Below are positions 36,087 through 44,163 of a DNA stretch of 64,000 nucleotides, piece by piece. A program made the translations under genes and the position numbers. The notes under the pieces were generated by a model that was given only the letters and a program-made list of their open reading frames with translations, was not told the origin of the DNA and made no database searches. Origin of the DNA: Candidatus Homeothermus arabinoxylanisolvens (lineage in GTDB: Bacteria; Bacteroidota; Bacteroidia; Bacteroidales; Muribaculaceae); contig LUJO01000022.1 in the NCBI GenBank assembly GCA_001689405.1, positions 1-64,000 of the forward strand. Reading direction: 5' to 3'. Numbering within the stretch: the first letter of the stretch is position 1; the number at the start of each line of letters is the position of its first letter.

Positions 36087-38498
36087 TTATTTAACCATAT
36101 TGGCTATGGCAGCCGCCATAGTACCGAGGCCGGTAATGACTCCGGTCATCGACAGGATGGCCGACCAGTTCACACCGTTGCCTTTCTGCTTCGAGGGGAT
36201 GATAACCTGACATCCCGGCTCTATGGGCACATTGCCTTTGGCGCGGGCCACCGAACCGTTCATATACACGACGAAGGCCTTGTTTTTCTTGGCGCGTTCG
36301 CCGTAGCCTCCGGCCTGATCTATGTAGTACTTGAGCTTCTTGCCGGGCTTGTACATGACGGTGTTGGGGAACATGACCTCGCCCGATATCTTGACGGTAT
36401 TGACAAGCTCGGGCACAACCAGCTTATCGCCCTCCTGCATCACGAGGTCGGCCTCGCTTCCGGGGTGTGCGAGAGCCTCCTCAAGTTCGATAGCCACACT
36501 GTAGGATGTGGGCAGATTGAGTTTTGCCACGGATATGGAGTCGCCTCCGCCCTCCATCGTAGCGGCAAGACGCAGGGTCTCGTCGCGCACGGCAATCTCT
36601 TCGGGTGTCATCTGACGCAATACATGCGCGCCACGCAGATAAGCCGATTTAGTCACTCCGCCGGCACGGCGCACGAGGTCGCTCACGCGCTCGTTTTTAT
36701 TGGCAAGGGTGTAGCCGCCGTCAAAGGCCACCTCGCCCTGCACCTCCACGCGGCGCTGGGTCTGATAACCGGGGCTGCGGCGCACCTCGACAATGTCATA
36801 GGGCTGCAGCGTGAAGCCGGGAGTGCCGTCGATGACGAGGCCGTCCTTAAGGCCGAATGAATATACTTTGGCTATCTCGTCGGTAGGCATAAGACTTGTG
36901 GGGTCGACAACACGGCGCGATACGTCGACACGTGCCGTCGAGGCTCCGCGCAACAGACCGCCGGCCTGCACCACGAGGTCCTCGACAGTGGTATTGTCGG
37001 CAAACGGATATATACCGGGGTTGTTTACCTGTCCGTAAATGGCAAGCGCGCCCTGATCCTCAAGTACCTTCACGCTCGGTATCTCCACGATGTCGTTGCG
37101 CTTCAGCGTCACGTCGGCGCGGCGTCCCGAGAGTATGCCCTCGATGTCGAGCGGTATCAGCTCAAGCGACAGGTCGGGTCCTTCGCGATACAGCATGGCG
37201 CGGGTGGTATAGGCGTCCTCAAGAAGTCCGTCGGCGTTTTTGATAAGGTCGCCGACAGTGCGCAGGTCGGTAGCGAGCGCATACATGCCGGGGCGGAATA
37301 CGGCGCCCTTCAGCTCCACGCGGTTGGCATAGCGGTCGAGTATCGACCCTACGGTCACTACGTCGCCGTCATTGAGCCGGTAGCTCGCGAAGTCGCCGTT
37401 GACGATGTTGAACAACTCGTTTTCGCGTCCTGTCTGGCGGGCGAGTCTAACCTGCTCGGTGTATGCGTCGCCGGAGAAACCGCCGGCATATTCGAGAAGG
37501 TCAGCAAGAGTCTCGTCGCTCTTTATCTCATAGGCCATAGGGCGCTTCACGTTGCCCTCGACCGATACAAGGCGGTCATAGGGCGGTATTATGATGACGT
37601 CGCCCTCCTGAAGGCGAATGTTGCCGGTCTGCTTTCCTTCAAACAGGTACTCGTACACATCGACGCCCACTATGCGGCGTCCGCCGCGGAGCACGTCGAT
37701 ATTTCGCATCGAGCCTATGTCGTTTATACCGCCGGCCTTGTACAGCGCATGAAACACGGTCGAGAATGGCGACAGGCGGTATGTGCCGGGCACAACGGCC
37801 TCACCCATGACATCGACCTGAATGGTACGCACCTGCCCGAGAGTGAGGTTTATGTCGCTCTCCGGCTCGTTGCCACCTATGCCGGCGTATTTGCTCGCGA
37901 ACTTGTTTTTGATATGGTTGTTGGCCTCCGAAATGGTCATGCCGTTGAGATACACCGGACCTATCTGCGACACGATTATGCTGCCCTCGGGCGATATGGT
38001 CTGACGTATCTGGTCCTCGCTCGCACCCCATATGTCGATGACTACCTCATCGCCGGGGCCGAGGCGGTAATTCTGCGGAGTGGCCACATTCTCGTTGGGT
38101 TCAAACGACAGCGACCTGTTGGTAAACACGTTCTGGCCGAATATGCGGCGACGTGCCGGACGGGTGATAGTGTCGGTAATGACATAGTCAAATCCGAGCA
38201 TGGCCGAGTCGGCCTGCTGCACGGTGACTGACTGACGCATGCGCCCCTTGTCGGCTGCCTGCCTGTTCTCCGAAGTCACGGCGGCCTCGCCTTCATAACG
38301 CGATTTGAGTCGCTCCACCTGCTCCTGTGTCACGCCGCGCGCGAGCAGTTCCTTACCTATCTGTTGCTTTGACTTGCCTTGAGCCGTGGCTGTCTTCACG
38401 TACTGAACGACCTGCTCGTCGGTCATGCGGGCATAAGACGACACCGAGCCCAAGGATAGAGCCAATAATAATAACGCTATTCTGATTTTACCTGACAT
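36087..38498 (-). CDS. Large SLBB-domain polysaccharide export protein (Wza family)
   Basis: 803 residues from ATG 38498, the start of a clear signal peptide (IRIALLLLALSLGSVSSYA). After a basic Gln-rich segment comes the poly-export domain (YRLGPGDEVVIDIWG). A series of SLBB domains follows (VDVMGEAVVPGTYRLSPFST, VSVEGNVKRPMAYEI, ELKGAVFRPGMYAL, AIYGQVNNPGIYPF, EVQGEVAFDGGYTL, KISGEVMFPNTVMYK), then a C-terminal hydrophobic helix. This is the long Bacteroidetes Wza form with six SLBB repeats. The upstream in-frame extension has no signal-like start and is rejected. Confidence 0.9.
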   Translation of the reverse strand: MSGKIRIALLLLALSLGSVSSYARMTDEQVVQYVKTATAQGKSKQQIGKELLARGVTQEQVERLKSRYEGEAAVTSENRQAADKGRMRQSVTVQQADSAMLGFDYVITDTITRPARRRIFGQNVFTNRSLSFEPNENVATPQNYRLGPGDEVVIDIWGASEDQIRQTISPEGSIIVSQIGPVYLNGMTISEANNHIKNKFASKYAGIGGNEPESDINLTLGQVRTIQVDVMGEAVVPGTYRLSPFSTVFHALYKAGGINDIGSMRNIDVLRGGRRIVGVDVYEYLFEGKQTGNIRLQEGDVIIIPPYDRLVSVEGNVKRPMAYEIKSDETLADLLEYAGGFSGDAYTEQVRLARQTGRENELFNIVNGDFASYRLNDGDVVTVGSILDRYANRVELKGAVFRPGMYALATDLRTVGDLIKNADGLLEDAYTTRAMLYREGPDLSLELIPLDIEGILSGRRADVTLKRNDIVEIPSVKVLEDQGALAIYGQVNNPGIYPFADNTTVEDLVVQAGGLLRGASTARVDVSRRVVDPTSLMPTDEIAKVYSFGLKDGLVIDGTPGFTLQPYDIVEVRRSPGYQTQRRVEVQGEVAFDGGYTLANKNERVSDLVRRAGGVTKSAYLRGAHVLRQMTPEEIAVRDETLRLAATMEGGGDSISVAKLNLPTSYSVAIELEEALAHPGSEADLVMQEGDKLVVPELVNTVKISGEVMFPNTVMYKPGKKLKYYIDQAGGYGERAKKNKAFVVYMNGSVARAKGNVPIEPGCQVIIPSKQKGNGVNWSAILSMTGVITGLGTMAAAIANMVK

Positions 38499-38533
38499 AT
38501 AATTATATCGATTTTGTACCTTATATATATACT

Positions 38534-39658
38534 CTATTTTGCGGCGGATATTGTGTTGTCGCGGGCTAAAATTTTGCGTGACAGCCATATGTTGACCAAA
38601 GTCCACACCAGAACATCGACGACAAGCAGCAACGTCACGTTAACAATATGCGACAGCAAAATGTTGACCGCGCTTATGATCAGCGCTATGGCCACGATAG
38701 TGACCATGCACAGACGCGGCTTCAGGCCGAGAGCCAGCAGTTTATGATGTATGTGGGTCTTGTCGGGAAGAAACGGATTGCCGTGATGACGGATGCGTCG
38801 CATAAACACCCTGACGACATCCATGCACGGTATGAGGAGAGGAGTAAACGCGAGAATAAACGGATTGACGTCAAGAGTCTTGGGGGTGACTGACGAAGCC
38901 AAGTAAAGCTCAAGACTGAGAAACGACAGGATAAGGCCTATGGTAAGACTGCCCGTATCGCCCATGAAGATCTTCTTGCGCTTCCTGACATCGCCGAACA
39001 CGTTGTAATAGAAGAACGGCACGAGCACACCGAGCGCGGAGAACGACAAAATGGCATACACGTAGCGCTCCAGCATGAAAAACGCACAGCCGTATATGAT
39101 AAGGGCCGCCGCCGACAGACCCGACGCAAGACCGTCGATGCCGTCGATAAGGTTGATGGCGTTGACTATATATACGATGACAATTACCGTAAGGGGCATG
39201 CCGAGCCACCACGGCATCGTCTGTATCCATAGCACGCCGTGGAGCGAGTTGAGCCACAGGCCTCCGGCCAGCAGCAACACGGCACACAATATCTGCATTA
39301 TGAATTTGGCACGGTAACGCACGCCGATAAGGTCGTCGGACATGCCGACAAGATACAGAGTGAACAGCGAGCAGAAGCCGAACGACAGTGTGGCGGCATT
39401 TCGCGTCATGTAGGTACACATGTCGATATAGCCGAGCAAAGTGCTTATACCCAACAACAGCGCCAGCACGCAGCAGATGACCGGAGTGAAGGCAATGCCG
39501 CCCAGACGGGGCACGGCGCCTCGGTGTATCTTGCGTTCGTCGGGCTGGTCAAAAAGATCGCGTTTGAAAGCGACCAGCAAAATCTGCGGAATAAGCACAC
39601 CCGCAAAAAAGACACTAAGCAGAAAGGCCGCGACACAATTAATAAGCCAATAGTTCAT
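38534..39658 (-). CDS. WecA/MraY-type undecaprenyl-phosphate sugar-1-phosphate transferase
   Basis: 374 residues with about ten membrane segments. It loads the first sugar-1-phosphate onto undecaprenyl phosphate at the inner membrane. Hallmarks are MSDDLIGVRYRAKF (the Asp-Asp pair), NLIDGIDGLASGL (catalytic loop), FMGDTGSLTIG and the cytoplasmic DKTHIHHKLLALG. It is the only initiating transferase in the window and could serve both locus B and locus A. It lies 35 bp upstream of the large Wza gene. Confidence 0.92.
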   Translation of the reverse strand: MNYWLINCVAAFLLSVFFAGVLIPQILLVAFKRDLFDQPDERKIHRGAVPRLGGIAFTPVICCVLALLLGISTLLGYIDMCTYMTRNAATLSFGFCSLFTLYLVGMSDDLIGVRYRAKFIMQILCAVLLLAGGLWLNSLHGVLWIQTMPWWLGMPLTVIVIVYIVNAINLIDGIDGLASGLSAAALIIYGCAFFMLERYVYAILSFSALGVLVPFFYYNVFGDVRKRKKIFMGDTGSLTIGLILSFLSLELYLASSVTPKTLDVNPFILAFTPLLIPCMDVVRVFMRRIRHHGNPFLPDKTHIHHKLLALGLKPRLCMVTIVAIALIISAVNILLSHIVNVTLLLVVDVLVWTLVNIWLSRKILARDNTISAAK

Positions 39659-39832
39659 AGTCTAATAAATTAGTTGTGGTTTTGACACGATCAGCGCGCT
39701 CCGGCCGTGACGGCAAGAGCCCTCTATACAAAATTTCATACCTCTAACAATTAACATATATGCTATTTGCGCTAATCTCGGTCGCAAAATTAAGATATTT
39801 TAGCCGTTAAGCCAAATTTAACAGTAGTAAAT

Positions 39833-40264
39833 TTACCATGCCACATGAATCCATGCTCCCCCGCGTTCCCATATAAGCTCCGTATGGGGCAGCCCGCACA
39901 GTATCGACCACAGCTCGCGGTTGCCCTCCGCGCTTCCTGTAGTTATGTCGGCCGCACGTCCCGACAGGTGGTAAGAGCGGGCCACTCCGCCCACGGCATT
40001 GTTGAGCGCCTTGCAGCGATATCCGCTGTTGACCTTTATGGGAGCGCCGAGGCTACGGCGTGCCGGCTCAAGCACCTCGTCGATGAGCCGCTGCATGTAC
40101 ACCACGGCCTCGGGCGGCGGAGTGTTGTCGAAGCCGAGCCTCTGAGCGGTTGAGCTGTACGCGAGCTCGCGTATGGTGAAGTGACTGGACGCCTCCTTGG
40201 CCTCGATGGGCGTGGCGATCTCCATGGCCGCGACGGCCGTAACGATGATAGCGGTGCTTTTCAT
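39833..40264 (-). CDS. Exported M15-family peptidase (D-Ala-D-Ala carboxypeptidase-like)
   Basis: 143 residues from ATG 40264 with a signal-like N terminus (KSTAIIVTAVAAMEIATPIEA). The M15A zinc site is present: the first His in SYHLSGRAADI, its Asp, and the last His in WIHVAW, with VNSGYRCKALNNAVGG before it. Such enzymes cut peptidoglycan peptides and are common as phage lysins. Bacteroidetes chromosomes carry exported versions near capsule genes. A longer start at 40300 would overlap the -7 box and is rejected. Its promoter shares an unusual 19-bp element with the distant DUF6291 gene. Confidence 0.87.
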   Translation of the reverse strand: MKSTAIIVTAVAAMEIATPIEAKEASSHFTIRELAYSSTAQRLGFDNTPPPEAVVYMQRLIDEVLEPARRSLGAPIKVNSGYRCKALNNAVGGVARSYHLSGRAADITTGSAEGNRELWSILCGLPHTELIWERGGAWIHVAW

Positions 40265-40297
40265 TGCAATAAGGTTTTTAGATTGTATTCTATACCG

Positions 40298-40342
40298 CAA
40301 AGATAAGCCGTGACGCGGCCCTATTTATGCACAATCGGGCAT
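40298..40342 (-). promoter_or_regulatory. Promoter of the M15 gene with shared 19-bp upstream element
   Basis: On the minus strand: ATGCCCGATTGTGCATAAA (40324-40342), 18 bases, then TATCTTTG (40298-40305) followed by CGG. The normal TTTG at -33 is absent and the element covers that place and further upstream. The same arrangement occurs at 57625-57669. The outer part overlaps a small hairpin CGGGC/GCCCG (40336-40350) that may also end the flippase transcript. Confidence 0.7.
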
Positions 40343-40353
40343 AACGCCCGAAT

Positions 40354-41709
40354 TTAACATTTCAGGTCGCGGTACACCTCCAGCGGCCACTTCCAGTTCT
40401 GGTAGGCAAGCTGCACTATGCCGGGGGCAAGTATGAGTCCCCACAGGCCCGCGTCGGTAAAGTTCATGAACAGCAGCAGAAGCACCACGGTACAGAGTCC
40501 CGACACGATAGAGGGTATGAAGAACGGTACGTAGTTTTTTGTAAGCAGCACATTGCCGGCCATGGCGTGGGTCATCTCCAGAAACGATATGACGGCGGCC
40601 ACGGCTATCATGGCTCCGGGCAGAAGCACCGTCTTGCTGCCCAGAAGTTCGAGAAGATAAGGACCTACAAGACACAGCCCGCCGGCACACAATATATATA
40701 TGACGGCCGACACGGCCCAGCCACGGCGCACTATGGTGATTATGGCGCTCTTGTCGGCCCTCACCCGCGACGCGGTGATCTTGGGTATGTAGGTCGACAC
40801 ATAGATGCCCGCCACCGAATAGATGCTCGACATGATCTGCATGGTGATGCCGTAGGACGCTATCATGGCAAGCGGCATAAACATCGAGCCGATGAAAATG
40901 GCCGACTTCGATATGAAAAAACTGCCCAGCGAGGTGATGCCGATCTTGACCGCGTTGGGAAATATGGTACGCAGCACTCCCCTCGGATCGGAACACTCGG
41001 CCTCCCTGAGCCGGGCCGACGTCACGCGGTCATAGAAGAGCCGGTGGGCAAGCACACGCAGTATTACCGTAGCCAGCACCTGCGACGTCACCAGCGCCAC
41101 AAGACCGCATCCGGCAAATACGAGCGATATGGCCAAGGCAAGATAGGCCATGTGCGACACCACGATTATCTGCTTGATCTCTTTCACATAGCCGCGCCCT
41201 TGCAGAAGCCCCTCGAAATAGAGCGTGTAGAGTATAAGCGTATTGTTTACGACGAATATGGCCCACGCCGCAAGCACCTCGTTGCGTATGGACTGATAAT
41301 TGTCGAGCACCGACAGCAGATAAGGCGTGCCCCCCAGCGCAAGCAGCAGGAAGAGTACCGCCGCGGCCCGCTTGTAAAACCACTGCATGGCCTTTATGAC
41401 ACCTTTGAGCAGCGAGTAGTCGACGGGGCTGTCGCAGTCGAGTGACTCATAACCGCTCCTCTTCAGAGTGGTGCAGCCGCTGTATATATAGGTGACCGTA
41501 CGCACAAAAGAGTTGTTGAAGCCGAAGTCGAGCAGATAGGTCAGCACCGATATCGAAGAGAATATGGACCATATGGCCACTATGTCGGTCGGAAATTTCT
41601 TCAGAATGACCGGCAGCAGCAGCAGCGACGAAGCAATCTTCAGCAGCGACGCGCAGAAATTCCACACGACGTCGGCGCGTCCTATTTTGTTTATTCTCTT
41701 TTGCTCCAT
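40354..41709 (-). CDS. Second oligosaccharide flippase (Wzx/MATE-like)
   Basis: 451 residues with about 12-14 membrane segments. The opening RADVVWNFCASLLKIASSLL and the midpoint ISLGSFFISKSAIF-like segment (GITSLGSFFISKSAIFIGSM) are typical of polysaccharide flippases. It is GC-rich like the housekeeping genes and only distantly similar in appearance to the AT-rich flippase of locus A. It lies upstream of the M15 gene in locus B and 24 bp downstream of uvrC, with the 9-bp array in between. Confidence 0.85.
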   Translation of the reverse strand: MEQKRINKIGRADVVWNFCASLLKIASSLLLLPVILKKFPTDIVAIWSIFSSISVLTYLLDFGFNNSFVRTVTYIYSGCTTLKRSGYESLDCDSPVDYSLLKGVIKAMQWFYKRAAAVLFLLLALGGTPYLLSVLDNYQSIRNEVLAAWAIFVVNNTLILYTLYFEGLLQGRGYVKEIKQIIVVSHMAYLALAISLVFAGCGLVALVTSQVLATVILRVLAHRLFYDRVTSARLREAECSDPRGVLRTIFPNAVKIGITSLGSFFISKSAIFIGSMFMPLAMIASYGITMQIMSSIYSVAGIYVSTYIPKITASRVRADKSAIITIVRRGWAVSAVIYILCAGGLCLVGPYLLELLGSKTVLLPGAMIAVAAVISFLEMTHAMAGNVLLTKNYVPFFIPSIVSGLCTVVLLLLFMNFTDAGLWGLILAPGIVQLAYQNWKWPLEVYRDLKC

Positions 41710-41717
41710 AGCGGGTT

Positions 41718-41753
41718 ATCGGACTGATTGGTCTTATTGCTCTGATTGTTCAC
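41718..41753. repeat. 9-bp tandem repeat array overlapping the end of uvrC
   Basis: Plus strand ATCGGACTG, ATTGGTCTT, ATTGCTCTG, ATTGTTCAC. Reversed, this is the unit family of 715-759 (AAGACCAAT is shared exactly). It covers the uvrC stop codon and encodes its last residues, SEQSEQ. Confidence 0.75.
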
Positions 41754-43560
41754 TCTCAGGATGCAAGGCATTGTAAATAAGCGAGGCCCGCGAGGGTCCG
41801 GTTATGTCGGCGATAGAGTCGATTGAAGCCTCACGAAGGCGCTTGACGCTCTTAAAGTGCTGTAGCAGAGCTTGTTTTGTTTTTTCGCCCACGCCCTTTA
41901 TATCATCTAACTCACTGACTATCTGGCCCTTACTGCGTCTGTTGCGATGATGGGTTATACCGAAGCGGTGAGCCTCGTCGCGAAGCTGCTGGACCACACG
42001 CAGCGACTCGGAATTTTTGTCGATATAGAGCGGGACACTGTCGCCCGGGAAATATATCTCCTCAAGACGCTTGGCTATGCCCACCACGGCTATCGTGCCG
42101 CGCAGCCCCATGTCGTCAAGAGCCTCGACAGCGGCGCTGAGCTGACCCTTGCCGCCGTCGACCACGATGAGCTGCGGCAGCTCCTCGCCCTCCTCCATCA
42201 TGCGTGTGTAGCGGCGGGTAAGCACCTCCTTCATCGAAGCAAAGTCGTCGGGCCCCTCGACGGTCTTGATATTGAAGTGACGGTAGTCGCGCTTGGAGGG
42301 CTTGGCATTGCGAAACACCACACACGAGGCCACGGGGTTGGTGCCCTGTATATTTGAATTGTCAAAACACTCCACGTGACGGGGCAGCACCGACAGGCGG
42401 AAATCGCTCTTCATACGCTCAAGCGTACGCTCCACGCGCTTCTCCGGGTCATGCTTCTCCATCATCTTGAGCGAGTCGACTTTGTTCTGCCGCGCATTGT
42501 GGGTCGACACTTCGAGCAGCTTCATCTTGTCGCCGCGCTGCGGTATGGTATACATCACTCCCTCCAGTTCGATGTAGGGCTTCACCGGTACGACAATCTC
42601 GTCATACAGCAGGTCAAACTTCTCGGCCGCCTCGGTTATCGCGTAGCCCAATATGTCCTCTATCGGCTCGTCAAGGCGGCGCTTGTACTCAAACGTTATA
42701 CTGCGCACTATGGCTCCGCGGCGCACGTGCATGTAGTTTACATATACCATGTCGCGGTCATCGTCCACTCCAAACACGTCAATGTCGTCGAGCGTCTGGC
42801 TCACGATGACGCTCTTTGACTGATAACGGGCCACGAGGTCATACTTCTCTTTAAGCAACTGCGCCTCCTCAAAGCGGAGTTCGGCGGCCAGCTTCTCCAT
42901 CTCGGCCCGCAGGTAGTCGAGCAACTCCTGAGTGTCGCCCCGCAATATCTGCTTCACATGATCTATCATCTCGCCGTAATCGGCCTGACCGATAAGCCCG
43001 GTGCAGCAGCCGAGGCAGTTTTTAAGATGATATTCAAGACACAGACGCCCCTTGCCTTTAGACACGTAATCGGGGGTAATGGCATGGCGGCACGTACGCA
43101 CCGGATACAGCTCGCGTATAAGGTTGAGCACCGCCTTGGCCACGCCCGCATTGGTGTAGGGACCGAAGTATTTCGACCCGTCCTTTATACGTGTACGCGT
43201 GAGGAACACCCGCGGATAGTGCTCCTTCGTCACGACAATCCACGGATAGGACTTGTCATCCTTGAGCAGTACATTATAGTGCGGCTTGTACTCCTTTATA
43301 AGCGAGTTTTCAAGATTGAGCGCGTCCTGCTCCGTCGGCACGACTATATAACGCATGTCGGCTATGTTACGCACAAGCAGCATGGTCCTCACCGACTCGT
43401 GGGTGCGGTTGAAGTATGACGACACCCGGCGCTTCAGGTTTTTGGCCTTGCCAACATATATTACGTTGCCTTCCGCATCGTAATAAAGATAGCAGCCGGG
43501 GGTGTCGGGAAGGATTGATATTTTCTCCTTCAGCTCCTTTGATTTTTCTACTTTAGCCAA
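41734..43560 (-). CDS. uvrC: UvrABC excinuclease subunit C
   Basis: Makes both incisions in nucleotide excision repair. The 608 residues contain the GIY-YIG nuclease domain (PGCYLYYDAEGNVIYVGKAKNLKRR, about 20-44), a UvrB-interacting UVR motif (about 203-238), the RNase H-like 5' nuclease domain (VECFDNSNIQGTNPVASCVVF, about 395-415; VVDGGKGQLSAA, about 458) and C-terminal tandem HhH (DDIKGVGEKTKQALLQHF). The final SEQSEQ is encoded by a 9-bp repeat array. It is the last gene of the ybeY-mnmG-apt-uvrC run. Confidence 0.96.
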   Translation of the reverse strand: MAKVEKSKELKEKISILPDTPGCYLYYDAEGNVIYVGKAKNLKRRVSSYFNRTHESVRTMLLVRNIADMRYIVVPTEQDALNLENSLIKEYKPHYNVLLKDDKSYPWIVVTKEHYPRVFLTRTRIKDGSKYFGPYTNAGVAKAVLNLIRELYPVRTCRHAITPDYVSKGKGRLCLEYHLKNCLGCCTGLIGQADYGEMIDHVKQILRGDTQELLDYLRAEMEKLAAELRFEEAQLLKEKYDLVARYQSKSVIVSQTLDDIDVFGVDDDRDMVYVNYMHVRRGAIVRSITFEYKRRLDEPIEDILGYAITEAAEKFDLLYDEIVVPVKPYIELEGVMYTIPQRGDKMKLLEVSTHNARQNKVDSLKMMEKHDPEKRVERTLERMKSDFRLSVLPRHVECFDNSNIQGTNPVASCVVFRNAKPSKRDYRHFNIKTVEGPDDFASMKEVLTRRYTRMMEEGEELPQLIVVDGGKGQLSAAVEALDDMGLRGTIAVVGIAKRLEEIYFPGDSVPLYIDKNSESLRVVQQLRDEAHRFGITHHRNRRSKGQIVSELDDIKGVGEKTKQALLQHFKSVKRLREASIDSIADITGPSRASLIYNALHPESEQSEQ

Positions 43561-43584
43561 TTAACGGTCAACTGTATTTTAGCG

Positions 43585-44103
43585 TCAATAAACTATGAGC
43601 GACGTAACCTCGGCGTCGGCGGGAAGATTCTCACGGCCTTTGAGCGCGCTCAGCTCCACGATGAAGTTGATGTACACCTTACGGGGATTCATGCTTTTTA
43701 CAAGTTCGTAGCATGCGGCCATAGTGCCGCCGGTAGCAAGCAGGTCGTCATGTATCACTACCACGTCATCGGGCGTTATGGCATCGCGGTGTATCTCTAT
43801 CTCATCAAAGCCATACTCCTTTTCAAACTTTGCGCTGACCGTATCGGCGGGAAGTTTGCCCGGCTTGCGGGCGGGAACGAAACCGGCCCCTATCTCATAG
43901 GCGAGAATTGAACCGCCTATGAAGCCGCGCGATTCTATGCCCACCACCTTCGTCACTCCTTTGTCGCGGTAAAGCTGCGCGAGGTCCCAGCCGACAATGT
44001 GCATTGCACGGGGGTCCTTAAACATTGTTGTGAGGTCACGGAATATAATTCCGGGCTTCGGGAAGTCATATACGTCCCTGATTTTCGACTTAACGTATTC
44101 CAT
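43585..44103 (-). CDS. apt: Adenine phosphoribosyltransferase
   Basis: 172 residues that salvage adenine to AMP using PRPP. The family opening KSKIRDVYDFPKPGIIFRDLT, IESRGFIGG and PARKPGKLP are present. The PRPP-binding loop VVIHDDLLATGGTMAA (about 117-132) is complete. It lies 24 bp before uvrC and 60 bp after mnmG, with the parS site between mnmG and apt. Confidence 0.96.
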   Translation of the reverse strand: MEYVKSKIRDVYDFPKPGIIFRDLTTMFKDPRAMHIVGWDLAQLYRDKGVTKVVGIESRGFIGGSILAYEIGAGFVPARKPGKLPADTVSAKFEKEYGFDEIEIHRDAITPDDVVVIHDDLLATGGTMAACYELVKSMNPRKVYINFIVELSALKGRENLPADAEVTSLIVY

Positions 44104-44146
44104 AAAGTTTATAGTGTTAATTATTTGTCTACTATTAGTTTATATA

Positions 44147-44162
44147 TGTTTCACGTGAAACA
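44147..44162. promoter_or_regulatory. parS centromere site (ParB-binding)
   Basis: The perfect 16-bp palindrome TGTTTCACGTGAAACA matches the near-universal chromosomal parS consensus TGTTnCACGTGAAACA. It lies 1 bp past the mnmG stop codon, in the 60-bp mnmG-apt gap. By family knowledge ParB loads here and spreads, and ParA/SMC then segregate and compact the origin region. parA/parB are not in the window. Confidence 0.9.
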
Positions 44163-44163
44163 A

